DNA from: Coemansia sp. RSA 1200 | Lineage: Eukaryota > Kickxellomycota > Kickxellomycetes > Kickxellales > Kickxellaceae | Direction of reading: 5' to 3' | Assembly: GCA_027578915.1 (NCBI GenBank) | Contig: JANBTT010000048.1 | Span: 52,425-116,424, forward strand | DNA: 64,000 bases | In this document: positions 18,144 through 27,928 of the stretch, in pieces | How the letters are laid out: the number at the start of each line of letters is the position of its first letter | Numbering within the stretch: the stretch's first letter is position 1 | Program-made: the position numbers and the translations under genes | The notes under the pieces: model-generated | The model's database searches: none | The model's input: only the letters and a program-made list of their open reading frames with translations | Told to the model about the DNA's origin: nothing

Positions 18144-20060
18144 TCAGCTGTAAATGTCACCAACGGCTTTCAGAGCAGCCTCATACTGCTTGTGTAGCGA
18201 GTCTATAGATGCTCTCTCTGGACTGATCTTGTGCAGATATTCAGACCAATGGCCATTGTCCTTCATCATCTTTTTGAAGTGGAACGCCTGTGTTGCGCCC
18301 ACGAGAGTGTATGCCCGTCCCTCTTTGCCTGCTCTGGCGGTCCTGCCGACTCGGTGCGTGTACTGGCTCATATGGGTAGGCACATCGTAGTTGACAACAG
18401 CCTCTATCTGATCAATGTCAAGACCGCGCGCAATAAGATCCGAGCACACCAACAGCGTGATTTCGCCTTGCTTGAACAGCCGCATGATACGCGCACGCTC
18501 AGCAGAAGGAAGATCGCTAGAGTATTCGGCAACCACCACCTTTTTATTATCTGGCCACATTTCATCTGGCACCAACGAAGCCCACATCTGAATCACCTGC
18601 GCCAGTCTGTGTGCAGCCTCCAAGGACTTTGTAAAGCACACCACGCCGCTGAGATGATGCTCATATAGCAAATATATCAGCCAAAGTGGCTTCCGGTCCG
18701 CTGGACAGGTAATGTAGAACTCCTTTAGAGTTGACGGGAACGTATATGTACCAGCTGCACAAGCAGCTTCCTGTTGTGTCTCTGCCTGTGCAACCGAGAT
18801 GTAAAGCGGCCGGATAAGCTTGAGCTGGGCAATCTTGGCAGGATCACGTGCCAATGTGGCAGAAAAAAGTAGCTTTTGGATCCGTGGCGCTGGCCGTGCC
18901 AGTATGTCGAGCTTTGACATGGGCTCACGTAAGGTGCATGCATCGGGAGCGAGAAGCATTGTATTCTCCTCATCGGCGTTATGTGGATGCTCGCTCATCT
19001 CGATTGATGATTGTACCTTTGAGATCCACTCGTGGTAGCCCTCGCCCAACAATCTGTCTGCCTCGTCCATGACCCAGAATTCCAAATGCTGCAGAGTAAA
19101 GTTCTGGGTTGACACAAGATGATCCATTAGACGACCAGGAGTGCAGACAAGGATATCAACAAGACTGTTTCCGCCAGCCAGCAGCTCACACGACCCTGTA
19201 AGCGCCATCTGTTCCTTGGAAAGAGAAACATCTCCTGTAGCCAAGCCAACACGAAGAGTAGTGCCAGCGCAAAAGTAATCAAAGGATTCCTTGACCTGAC
19301 GAGCAAGATCTTTTATTGGCAGAACAATCAATGCGCGCAGCCTGACGACCACCCGTGTGCGCAGCCTTTCCACAATCGGAATGACAAACGCCAAGGTCTT
19401 TCCGCTTCCCGTTGGCGCCGACACACACAGATCACGCACATGGTGTCTTAGCCGCGAAAGCGTATGTGCTGCTCGCAGAACTGGAATCACCGCGGATTGA
19501 ACCGCAAATAAGGTATCGATTCCGGCCTTTGCACAGCGCGATGCAGTGTGCGGAGACAGCGAAAACCGCTTGTTGTCTATTGAGGCCGTAAGATCCCGGT
19601 CAATGACTGTTGGGTGTGCAAGCCAGTAGGGAACCCCCATACTCAGTGCCTCAGCCACCAATTCACCTGAAGCATTGAACTGCTGCGAAAAGTCAGGGAA
19701 TGGCACCAAACCGTTTGTTTCCTCATCGTCGGCTTTGATATTCTCGTCCATATTGATTGTGCCTTCTGTCGTTTGCCTGTCACCAGGAAGATCCGCATGG
19801 GTAGTGGTATTGTCAGCGTTGTCCATCGAGAGGATGTCACTTTTATCTTCTGTCGACTCTTGCGCTTCAATGATCGCATCCTTTGACTTGTCGGCTCGTT
19901 TGCTCTTTTTTTCCTTCTTGTCGGACCTTTCAGAATGTTTTGACTGCTCTCCATCAGCATCGTGCTTTCTTCTCTTGTGTTTCAACTTTGTCTTGTCTTC
20001 GCTGTTGCCGGGTTCTTTATTGCCCTCTTCCTTCTTGCGCTTTTCTTTTGCGGAGCCCAT
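18144..20060 (-). CDS. DBP6: DEAD-box RNA helicase, Dbp6/DDX51 type (ribosome assembly)
   Basis: A 638-residue helicase that by homology acts in the nucleolus on early 60S precursors. A Lys/Glu-rich N-terminal extension (residues 1-115) is followed by the helicase core. Motifs: I SAPTGSGKT at about 214-222, Ia-like LPIKDLA (PTRELA in most DEAD proteins, divergent in the Dbp6/DDX51 branch), TPGR near 307, DEAD at 332-335, SAT near 400-402, motif V DLIARGLDI and motif VI HRVGRTAR near 569-576. The conserved PYWLAHP...IDRDLT block ahead of the core is also typical of DDX51. Start ATG 20060 (MGSAKEKRKKEE); the frame runs 24 codons further upstream to a TTG that was not chosen. Confidence 0.88.
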   Translation of the reverse strand: MGSAKEKRKKEEGNKEPGNSEDKTKLKHKRRKHDADGEQSKHSERSDKKEKKSKRADKSKDAIIEAQESTEDKSDILSMDNADNTTTHADLPGDRQTTEGTINMDENIKADDEETNGLVPFPDFSQQFNASGELVAEALSMGVPYWLAHPTVIDRDLTASIDNKRFSLSPHTASRCAKAGIDTLFAVQSAVIPVLRAAHTLSRLRHHVRDLCVSAPTGSGKTLAFVIPIVERLRTRVVVRLRALIVLPIKDLARQVKESFDYFCAGTTLRVGLATGDVSLSKEQMALTGSCELLAGGNSLVDILVCTPGRLMDHLVSTQNFTLQHLEFWVMDEADRLLGEGYHEWISKVQSSIEMSEHPHNADEENTMLLAPDACTLREPMSKLDILARPAPRIQKLLFSATLARDPAKIAQLKLIRPLYISVAQAETQQEAACAAGTYTFPSTLKEFYITCPADRKPLWLIYLLYEHHLSGVVCFTKSLEAAHRLAQVIQMWASLVPDEMWPDNKKVVVAEYSSDLPSAERARIMRLFKQGEITLLVCSDLIARGLDIDQIEAVVNYDVPTHMSQYTHRVGRTARAGKEGRAYTLVGATQAFHFKKMMKDNGHWSEYLHKISPERASIDSLHKQYEAALKAVGDIYS

Positions 20061-20539
20061 GTGTTTTACAGAAACAGATACCTTTGCGCTTTGCAAACGC
20101 CGTGCACGCGTGTAATATAATGAGATATGCAAGTACAGGTCTAATCCACCTGTGCTGTGCTGTTAAACCCGAGTAAAGGAGCAAAAATAGAAGACTAAAG
20201 CTGTTTAAAAGGCAAAAAAAGTGTTGAAAGACTTTACAATCCAGTGTGCATTACTTTGTCTAAAAAAAAGAATCCACATGAAGAATTACAGCATTAATTG
20301 CAGATCCGATCAGACCAGCAAATCATCAGATCAAAAATATTTTTTCCTTTTAATCGTCACAACTGTTGTTGAGCATCAAAATGCCAATATTTTTGTGAGA
20401 ACTTTCACCATCTTTACCTCAGTTTTATATTGCCAAAGTTATGTGTTTTTATGGCTTTATTCGGATATTCTGCTGATAATACTTTTGCTTGCTAGAAGAA
20501 CTTTAACAATCGGAACAGCCGTCAATCGACTCTATAGAA
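20061..20539. promoter_or_regulatory. Divergent promoter region of DBP6 and RPC19
   Basis: 479 bp shared by two diverging genes that both serve ribosome production (Dbp6 in 60S assembly, AC19 in rRNA, 5S and tRNA transcription). It is A/T-rich with no coding evidence. I could not recognise a defined ribosome-biogenesis motif in it. Confidence 0.5.
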
Positions 20540-20905
20540 ATGGAAGGAACGGAAAGCGCACCAAACTATATTTCGATTGTGGATGTTCCAGAGGAGAAGA
20601 TAGAGATCCTGCCTGGTGCCAGCTCAGACCTGACGTCTATGACCTTTTCGATCAAGGAAGAGGACCATACCCTTGGCAACTCTTTGCGGTGGGCAATTAT
20701 GCAAAACCGCCAGGTCGACTTCTGCGGCTACTCAATCCCGCATCCGTCAGAAGCAAAGACAAATCTGCGTATCCAGACCACAGACGGCTCAAATGCTGTT
20801 GATGCCATGGACAAGGGCCTGGATGATCTTAGGTCTGTTTGTCAGATTATCAAGGGGAAATTCCAGCAGCGCCTTGTAGAAGGCAGATACGCACGGACAG
20901 ACTAG
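20540..20905 (+). CDS. RPC19: RNA polymerase I and III subunit AC19 (Rpc19)
   Basis: A 121-residue alpha-like subunit shared by RNA polymerases I and III; it pairs with AC40 to form the alpha-type assembly platform. The signature block is visible at about residues 34-85: SMTFSIKEEDHTLGNSLRWAIMQN, then VDFCGYSIPHPSEAKTNLRIQTTDG, with a C-terminal helix (AMDKGLDDLRSVCQIIKGKF). Length is normal (about 120-140). Intronless, with a clear ATG after TATAGAA. Confidence 0.94.
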   Translation: MEGTESAPNYISIVDVPEEKIEILPGASSDLTSMTFSIKEEDHTLGNSLRWAIMQNRQVDFCGYSIPHPSEAKTNLRIQTTDGSNAVDAMDKGLDDLRSVCQIIKGKFQQRLVEGRYARTD

Positions 20906-21178
20906 CGCCGTTTTGGTTTGCACGTTGGTTATTATCATCAAATGCAGAAAATGTACTGCTAGGCATTCTCCCTCTGCTAGAATCGTCGATACACAGCCTT
21001 GTCTTATAATAACATGGTATAGCGAAATTTTAAGGAAAGTTTGAAATGAAAAAGGATGTCTTTAAAAGACTAAAAGGGAAGCTGCTATTTTGGGAGGAGA
21101 GGTATAAGCTAACAAAGTGCTATGCTGCTCAAACTGGAAAAAATAGCGTAGACAACGTTGTATAATAATATTCTTTCC
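20906..21178. other. Convergent 3' region of RPC19 and eIF3e
   Basis: Short A/T-rich gap between convergent genes with candidate poly(A) signals (TATAATAACATGG near 21005 and TATAATAATA near 21162). No gene. Confidence 0.4.
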
Positions 21179-22558
21179 TTACATGACTGGAGCAGCGACT
21201 GCGTTGTCATGGGCTTTCCTGCCAACCTTCTGGTGTTGTTGTTGTTGCTGCTGCTGTCTGTTCTTCTGCTTCTGCTCGGGCTTCTTGGAAGATAGGCTGT
21301 CGCGCTTGTCTATCGCGCCATTAAGAACCTGCGACCGGAAAACAAGAGCCTTCGTGCGTTCAATGACCTGCTGATAGATCGGGTTATACGATGGATTCAT
21401 AACAACCGTGTTGTCCTTGAAATCGATCTTGGCATCCATGCGGGTGTCACGAATGAGCTTGACAATCCACTTCTCACAGGCCTCTTGCTTCATACCAAGC
21501 TTCTTTGACAGCCCAACCATGTCAATGCGCTTGTGAATACGGCAGTAGACTTCAGCAAAGAAGAAGCGCGCGTTCTCGAGGAAGTCGTCCACAGCTCTGG
21601 TCAGGAAGAAGTCCTGATCCAGAACATCCTCACATTGTTCCAGCTTCGAGGCAGCCCTGTCAAAGTCAAAATCAACGTACAGCGCCTCCACAAACTCAAT
21701 GACGGGGTCACGATAGGTGTATGTGGTCTGCTCAATAATCTTGACCAGCTCCTGCATCATGTTGCGCCTCCTGCGGTTGGTGACCACAGCTGCAGTCAGA
21801 TAGCGCAGCATCCACGGACAGGCGTTCTGGATGGTGCTAATGTATTGCGGCAGAAGGAATGTGTCGACAATGCCATCGCGACCCTTGGGGTGGTTGAAGA
21901 ATACAAACAGCGACCAGTGCAGAAGCCATGAGCGCTGCTGGAGCTGCTCTGTTGGCGACTTGAAGTGAGTCTTTTCAATCGTCTCCTTAAGCTTGAGCAT
22001 GTCTTCGTACGCCACCTCCCAGTTGCCAAGCAGAATCTCCGATGCCAGCTTGCCCCACATTGCAGAGAGTGTAAGCTCGGGATCCGTCGACAGAATGCTG
22101 AAATGAAACAAAAGGTCGGCAGAGCCACCGTAATTTCCACAGTTGTACTGCAGCTGCCCAAAGTTGTACAACTCGAGAACCATCTCCGGCGTGCACTGAT
22201 AGCTTTCGCCAAGAAGCTTCATGTTCTGAAGCTTGTCCTGGCGCAGGGACCCAGCAACCTCCGGATTCTCAATGACCTCACGGATGTGCTCGGTCTTCTG
22301 CTCGCTCTCCTCGAGCTTTCTGATAACCTCAGCACGCTTCTTTGCAAACTCCTCGGGCAGCTCGTCAACGTCGTGAATCTGTCTGTACAGACTGCCAGTG
22401 AAGTCAACCATGTTCGTGTGAGACAGGAGCTCAAATTTCGCCTTCAGCATATCCTCTGCTCTATAAACGCCCTTTGTCGACACAAATTCAAGCAGCGGAA
22501 AGACTAGCTGGCGATCCAACAAGGGGATCATGTGCAGGGTGAGATCGTATTCTGCCAT
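21179..22558 (-). CDS. INT6: Translation initiation factor eIF3 subunit e (Int6)
   Basis: A 459-residue PCI-domain subunit of eIF3, bound to the 40S ribosome. The N-terminus MAEYDLTLHMIPLLDRQLVFPLLEFV is the eIF3e signature. A helical repeat region follows, then the PCI domain at about residues 250-400, with WMLRYLTAAVVTNRRRR and RIDMVGLSKKLGMKQEACEKWIVKLIR (the winged-helix part). The C-terminus is Gln-rich (KNRQQQQQQQHQK) and disordered. Length fits the family (about 430-500). ATG 22558 is the first codon of the frame. Intronless. Confidence 0.95.
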   Translation of the reverse strand: MAEYDLTLHMIPLLDRQLVFPLLEFVSTKGVYRAEDMLKAKFELLSHTNMVDFTGSLYRQIHDVDELPEEFAKKRAEVIRKLEESEQKTEHIREVIENPEVAGSLRQDKLQNMKLLGESYQCTPEMVLELYNFGQLQYNCGNYGGSADLLFHFSILSTDPELTLSAMWGKLASEILLGNWEVAYEDMLKLKETIEKTHFKSPTEQLQQRSWLLHWSLFVFFNHPKGRDGIVDTFLLPQYISTIQNACPWMLRYLTAAVVTNRRRRNMMQELVKIIEQTTYTYRDPVIEFVEALYVDFDFDRAASKLEQCEDVLDQDFFLTRAVDDFLENARFFFAEVYCRIHKRIDMVGLSKKLGMKQEACEKWIVKLIRDTRMDAKIDFKDNTVVMNPSYNPIYQQVIERTKALVFRSQVLNGAIDKRDSLSSKKPEQKQKNRQQQQQQQHQKVGRKAHDNAVAAPVM

Positions 22559-24358
22559 TTTCAGAATTCTTGCTTTTTATGCGTAGCGAATCAGTTGCTC
22601 TAGATCAATCCTTCCACCTGGTAATTGTACGGCTTTTATTGGCAAGTCGCTTAGTCGGTTCTTTCAATGAAAAAGGTGCAAGCGAGAAATCAAAAAAGGC
22701 CTTTTGTAGTTTATCTCTCTGGCAACTTTCAACCAAGAAATGAAATAGAATTTGCCAGATGCTAAATGTATGAAGCAGTTAAAGAAAAAGAAAGAAAATA
22801 ATGATTGAAAGAAGCAAGTGAGAAGGCGTCGTTCGAAAAGCAAGACTTTTTCAGAAAGAGAATGCTTCTATGGCGGTGGGGGCCAACAGTTGCAAAAACC
22901 CACGGTTCAAATTGGACAAAAGTCTCATTCCTTCTCTACACAAAAAAATCGTCAAGCAGCCATATCCAAGTTTCTTTGTAAACGAATTGTATGGAGTTGC
23001 AATTTTTTCTCACTTAATCAGCTTGCTTCTTTTGTGCCTGTATGCTGCTTGGATTGGGGAAGCAAACAGGCATGCAAAATGGAGTAGATTTTTCGTTTGA
23101 TTCCCATTCTTCGATTGAATGTGGATTTGATTAGCCGGCGTCTTTTAGCATTTGGCATTTCCAACCAAAAAGCTACAGCTGTCGTAGCAAGACTGAAGGC
23201 TCATTCTTTTTTCCTCGCATCTACATCTGTAGCAAAAGGATCCATTATGTGAGTGTCTTATAATATTGAACGCGTACCACGCATCTATCAACAGGCCACG
23301 GCATGCTTCAACAGTAACAACGGGCGCAGGAGGAGCACAGACAGCAGCAGGGCGTGAAGATGAGGGAAAGGCGGATGTGACGATGGATGGGAGATTATAA
23401 GAGGATGGATTCGGCATGGTTGGATGCGTTGGATGCGTTAGATGAATAGCGGCACTGGATTGTTGCCGTTTTCTGTGACTTTTAAATACGCAACTTCTGA
23501 CCATGCCGAATTCCAGAAATAAGACAATGTGATTCCGACCCTGTCTCATCAACCGTGTATCTGTGCTAGTCTATTATGCGCAATGGGTGATGACAGCGAT
23601 TCCATAAGGCCTGGTATTCAGTAAGGCGATTCGATTTGTTGAGGAGGGGGATGGCTTTTAAATTCTAGACAAAGATGTGGGAATTATTTTGGTGTTCAAT
23701 GCCAAGTTCCTCCTTTTTGGATTTTATTTTGTCAGCCACTACGTTTTCTCATCTTAATCGACCTTTATTCCAAGCTGAGCCAGAAAACTCAGGTGTTATG
23801 GAAATACATCGCCCAGGTCTGGGGGGCTTTGCCAACCAACCACTATCGTGCCTTTTCGTTGCTTTTGCGTATGTTCGTGTTGTAACGGCATCGATATTTT
23901 ACTCTGACTTGCGTATGCAGCATTTACGATATCCCAGGGAACATAATACCGAGTCTGTGCGCTGTCTATATGCGATGAGGAAGTCGGATCCTTAAACCAG
24001 TGATAAAGGAAGGGGCTGAAAAACGTAACAGAAGCAGCAGCAAAATTTATAGCACATGGCGTCCTTTTTCTTTATAATTATAGGAGATGTGCTGGTGACG
24101 GTTAGAATGTTATCCTGGGTTCCTCACGCTCCTGCTCTCTTGTTGCTTTCGTTCTGAATGATATGCATGGGGCTTTCTGGAGACGCAGTTTATAGATTAG
24201 ATGGACCTTCACTGTTTACATGCTCAATGATTGCACTGTGGTTAATGCAAAGTTAGACTTTGCGTGCAGACTTCCAAGCCTACTAATGTCTCTAAAGTAT
24301 TTGCCGTTTGCTTGTCTCGTCCCCTCCTTTGTTCCATGTAGATACAAAAATAGCAAAG
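22559..24358. other. 1.8-kb intergenic region between eIF3e and eL6
   Basis: Divergent upstream regions of two highly expressed translation genes. Only short open frames are present, none with recognisable protein character. A good 3' splice-like site (CCATGTAG at 24336-24343) sits 16 bases before the eL6 start, so the eL6 mRNA may have a 5'UTR intron. Nothing else is recognised. Confidence 0.45.
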
Positions 24359-25075
24359 ATGGCCAAGTCCGCTCACAAGAACCAGCTGGCACCAGGCATT
24401 AGCCGTCTGTCGCGCTCCAAGGTCTTTTCCAAGCGCGCTGCCTACAAGATTGTCAAGGATGGAAAGGCAAAGGTTGCTGAGACCGAGAAGCCCAAGAAAG
24501 CCGAGGCACCTGTGAGCGAGAGGAGCGATCTCGTCAAGGCCCTGACTGCCGAGAGCAACAGCGTGTACCCGATGAGCACCATCCCCAAGTCCAAGACTGG
24601 CCGCAAGGCTATCCGTGCACCCAAGCTGCGCAAGTCGATCACTCCTGGTACCGTTCTGATTCTTCTTGCTGGCCGCTTCCGTGGCAAGCGTGTTGTGTTC
24701 CTGAAGCAGCTCAAGTCTGGTCTTCTTCTGATCACAGGTCCCTTCAAGATTAACGGTGTTCCTCTCCGCCGTGTCAACCAGGCATATGTTGTTGCTACCT
24801 CGACCAAGGTCGACATCTCGGGCGTCAAGATCGATGCCAAGGTCAGCGACGAGTACTTCAAGGGCGAGAAGGAGGCCAAGCCCAAGGGTGACGAGGAAGA
24901 GTTCTTTGGCAAGGACGCCAAGAAGAAGGAGCACCCCGCCCACAAGATCGCCGACCAGAAGGTTGTTGACAAGGAGATTGTCGCCGCTGTTGCAAAGGTG
25001 CCATTCCTTGCCTCGTACCTCGCCTCTTCGTTCTCTCTGTCCAAGGGCCAGGCTCCCCACACGCTCAAGTTCTAA
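24359..25075 (+). CDS. RPL6: 60S ribosomal protein eL6
   Basis: A 238-residue large-subunit ribosomal protein. It has a basic N-terminus (MAKSAHKNQLAPGISRLSRSKVF), then the KOW-like eL6 core with LRKSITPGTVLILLAGRFRGKRVVFLKQL and SGLLLITGPFKINGVPLRRVNQAYVVATST, followed by VDISGVKIDAKVSDEYF. A lysine/glutamate linker follows, then VAKVPFLASYLASSFSLSKGQAPHTLKF. Codon use is strongly biased towards C- and G-ending codons, as expected for a highly expressed gene. ATG 24359 is chosen over upstream non-ATG codons. Confidence 0.95.
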   Translation: MAKSAHKNQLAPGISRLSRSKVFSKRAAYKIVKDGKAKVAETEKPKKAEAPVSERSDLVKALTAESNSVYPMSTIPKSKTGRKAIRAPKLRKSITPGTVLILLAGRFRGKRVVFLKQLKSGLLLITGPFKINGVPLRRVNQAYVVATSTKVDISGVKIDAKVSDEYFKGEKEAKPKGDEEEFFGKDAKKKEHPAHKIADQKVVDKEIVAAVAKVPFLASYLASSFSLSKGQAPHTLKF

Positions 25076-25339
25076 TTCCAGCTCTTTCACTTTACCTTTA
25101 CTTGTCTATTAAAGTTGGTTTGATTTTCTTATGGAACCGCTCGTGTGCAAGGCTAAAAAATACTATAACCATCAACTTTTTTACATCTCTTTTCTGACAG
25201 TATCCAACACTGTGGAGAGTATGGCTTTGCAAACATTGCTTGGAGTGAGGGATCGCAAAACTTATAGGTTATGTCTCTTTTGTTTTGTTCTAGCTATGGG
25301 TAATTTAATAAAATAAAAAGTAAAAGTAGGGTGGTTTGC

Positions 25340-25931
25340 TTAGAAGCCCTTCTTTGTGAGCCATTCACGAACCTCTTTTGAGCGATCACCTTTGATGACG
25401 AGCTGGTTTGAGATTGTCTTGATCTGGATTGTGGTATCTTTCAGGTGGCTGGAAAGCTCCTTGTGTATCGCCTGAATGTCGCCTTCGATGCGCCGGACCA
25501 GCGTTAGTTTGCGCGTTTTGCCGTTTTTTATATCCAGATACACAGGTAGCGACTGGAAACGGGTGCGATTCACAAAGTACGGATACACAACAGTGTTTTG
25601 TGCTGCTGCTGGTGCTGCTGGTGCTATACAGTGGGTCAATCGAAGAAAAGGTAAAAGAGAGCATGCACGCTGTTTAATTTGAGATAGTAGTAACACAGTG
25701 CTTCAAGCCCATGGCTTTGCACATCGGCCAAGAAGAGGAATGTATAGGCTTCAAACCAGAGAGATAGCGACAACGAGTCTATATGAGTACAGGTTGTGTG
25801 AGAGAAAGCGTACCATTACTGTTTTGCGCATCTGTGGATTCGGCGGCTAGCGTGCTCTCGAATGCACGGGGCGTTATTCTGTAGCAGGCGGTGCGCGGAA
25901 TGACGCACCGAGAAAGTAAATGTCTCAGCAT
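25340..25931 (-). CDS. IMG2: Mitochondrial large-subunit ribosomal protein mL49 (Img2), two exons
   Basis: Structural protein of the mitochondrial 54S subunit. Exon 1 begins at ATG 25931 and encodes an Arg-rich, Asp/Glu-poor leader (MLRHLLSRCVIPRTACYRIT), a likely mitochondrial presequence. Exon 2 (25623-25340) carries the whole mL49 domain: VVYPYFVNRTRFQSLPVYLD, then NGKTRKLTLVRRIEGD, ending with VKGDRSKEVREWLTKKGF-like residues at the C-terminus. Two phase-1 donors, GTAATG (exon end 25820) and GTACGC (exon end 25814), lie six bases apart; both keep the frame and give a product of about 131 or 133 residues. The frame of exon 2 is open upstream but has no ATG-led presequence of its own, so the spliced model is preferred. 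Confidence 0.85.
25624..25819 (-). other. Intron of the mL49 gene
   Basis: On the minus strand: donor GTAATG at 25819 (alternative donor GTACGC at 25813), acceptor CTGTATAG ending at 25624. About 196 bp (190 bp with the alternative donor), phase 1. Confidence 0.75.
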
Positions 25932-26296
25932 CGGCAAATTATAAAAGTTGTGTGTCAAGTAGTTCTAAATATCCAGGTGCAATGAATGCAAGGTCGATTA
26001 AGAAAGGCAAGAAAATCCAAAAGTTAAAGATAAAAGCAAATTTTCCTCTAGTCAAATTGGGTGAAAGGGACAAGAAAAAATAAAACCAACTCACTTTCAC
26101 TGGATCAAAAAAGGATCAGGCGGGCTTAATCAGTCCACAGACCATGGAGAGCTGTATCTTTATCCCCTGCAACGTTTTCTCTCTTTGAAATTCAAACAAG
26201 CAAATTAATATTTGCCTGCTCTCGTTCCTCGACTCTGGGAATTCTAATTAACGTTTTTCGTCTTTATTTAGTAACCATAGACGGCTGTCAACCGCC
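25932..26296. promoter_or_regulatory. Divergent promoter region of mL49 and mitochondrial TyrRS
   Basis: 365 bp between two diverging genes for mitochondrial translation. A/T-rich, no coding evidence. A shared regulatory region is plausible but no motif was recognised. Confidence 0.45.
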
Positions 26297-27820
26297 ATGG
26301 ATCCTAGTAGAGCTTTATTGCGCCAGATTGTCATGTGCAGACAGCACCTGCGTACAGCGGCCGTATCCAGAGAGCAGAGGCGTTGCAGTCTGCACACAAA
26401 TGTGATCGATACGCTACGCGAGCGGAACTTTATCCACAGCGTCACAAGCCAGGACATCCATGCGTGTGCGGCCTCGCCAGTAGCTGTCTACTGCGGCGTT
26501 GATCCGACCGCCAGCAGCCTTCATCTGGGCAACATGGTTACGCTGATGAGCCTGCTCCACTTTCATGTTGCTGGCCACCAGACGATTCCGCTTGTAGGAA
26601 ACGCCACCGGTATGATTGGCGATCCAAGTGGTCGCAGTACTGAGCGTGTTGCGTTGGATCGGGACACGCTGGCAGCGAACGTTGCTGGTATTGAGGCACA
26701 GCTTGAGCGATTCTTCGCACGTGGCACGGAGTATGCGCTAAAGCGCGATTCCAGCATTGATGCACGGTTGCTCAAGAAGATCCGCATTCTGCACAATGCC
26801 GACTGGTACCATGGCATGAACATACTCACATTCCTTGGCAGCGTCGGAAGATATGCCCGTGTAGGTGCCATGATGGCGAGAGACAGCGTCAAATCGCGGA
26901 TTGTATCCGCCAATGGCATCAGTTTTACCGAGTTTTCGTACCAGCTGCTCCAGGCGTACGACTTTTGGCACCTCTTCCACAATCACGGCTGTCGGATCCA
27001 GATCGGCGGAAGCGACCAATGGGGCAACATCACCGCAGGAACCGATCTGATTCACCGCATGGATTATGACCAAGCGCAGAAAACCGGCGTTATCCATGAA
27101 AACAATGGCGGTACCAGTATAGACCGCGCATTTGGTCTCACAATTCCCTTGCTTACTACCACATCGGGAGAGAAGTTTGGCAAGTCTGCTGGCAATGCGA
27201 TATGGCTTGATGAGAGAAGGACATCGCCATTTGACATTTACCAGTTCTTTGTCAAAACCGCGGACGCTGATGTCGAGCGGTTCCTCAACATGTTTACATT
27301 CCTTTCAAAGAAAACCATACAGGACGTTGTTGTCGAGCACCAGACTTGTCCTGAAAAGTTTGTTGCGCAAAGAATGCTGGCGGCCGAGGTCACTGAGCTG
27401 ATTCATGGCGTGTCTGGCATACGGCAAGCCCTATGTGCAACTGAGGTGCTGTTTGGAAACGGTCAGAGTGATGCTCAAAGGTTTTCTGCCTGCGATTTTG
27501 CCGACGCATTTGCACACGACAAAAGGATGGTGTCAGTGCCACGCTCTGCTGTGTATGGGAAGTCGATAAGCGACATTGCAGTTCTGACTGGGGCGTGCAG
27601 GTCAAAGTCCGAGGCTTCCCGACTTGTGCAAGGTGGTGGGCTGTACTGGAATAACCAACCCGTGTCCGATGCCAAGTGGATACCAGCTGCTGCCTCTACA
27701 TCTGTCAGCTGCAACAACTTTGTTGGCGGCGGAACTATAGGAATACTCCGCACAGGCAAGACAAACTACCGCCTACTGCGGTTGCTTGACAGCGACCAGG
27801 AGGCCAAGGAACAAGTGTAG
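26297..27820 (+). CDS. MSY1: Mitochondrial tyrosyl-tRNA synthetase
   Basis: A 507-residue class I synthetase charging mitochondrial tRNA-Tyr. The first about 30 residues are Arg/Ser-rich and lack acidic residues beyond the start (mitochondrial presequence). The Rossmann core shows YCGVDPTASSLHLGN, with the HIGH-like SLHLGN near residues 74-79, then GDPSGRSTER. FTEFSYQLLQAYDFWHLF and QIGGSDQWGNITAG (tyrosine and adenylate pocket) come next. The KMSKS-type loop is KFGKSAGNAIWL near 293. The C-terminal S4-like RNA-binding region ends the protein (SKSEASRLVQGGGLYWNNQ). ATG 26297 lies in an ACCGCCATGG context. Confidence 0.95.
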   Translation: MDPSRALLRQIVMCRQHLRTAAVSREQRRCSLHTNVIDTLRERNFIHSVTSQDIHACAASPVAVYCGVDPTASSLHLGNMVTLMSLLHFHVAGHQTIPLVGNATGMIGDPSGRSTERVALDRDTLAANVAGIEAQLERFFARGTEYALKRDSSIDARLLKKIRILHNADWYHGMNILTFLGSVGRYARVGAMMARDSVKSRIVSANGISFTEFSYQLLQAYDFWHLFHNHGCRIQIGGSDQWGNITAGTDLIHRMDYDQAQKTGVIHENNGGTSIDRAFGLTIPLLTTTSGEKFGKSAGNAIWLDERRTSPFDIYQFFVKTADADVERFLNMFTFLSKKTIQDVVVEHQTCPEKFVAQRMLAAEVTELIHGVSGIRQALCATEVLFGNGQSDAQRFSACDFADAFAHDKRMVSVPRSAVYGKSISDIAVLTGACRSKSEASRLVQGGGLYWNNQPVSDAKWIPAAASTSVSCNNFVGGGTIGILRTGKTNYRLLRLLDSDQEAKEQV

Positions 27821-27928
27821 ACAGATGCCCATGGTACAGAACAGGCTTTACTCTTCCAAATATCTCGTAAATACAACATGTTTATTGTATTTTTGTAAAA
27901 CACGTAGGCCAGTTTGCCTTCTATGTAT

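Noticed and set aside
22800..23560. Short open frames in the eIF3e-eL6 gap
   Set aside because: Each is under 140 codons, they overlap in several frames, and none has protein-like composition or a good start context.
24242..25090. 282-codon open frame antisense to eL6
   Set aside because: It is a codon-bias shadow: G/C-ending codons in eL6 remove stops on the other strand. The residues are Leu/Gly-rich and repetitive with no family character.
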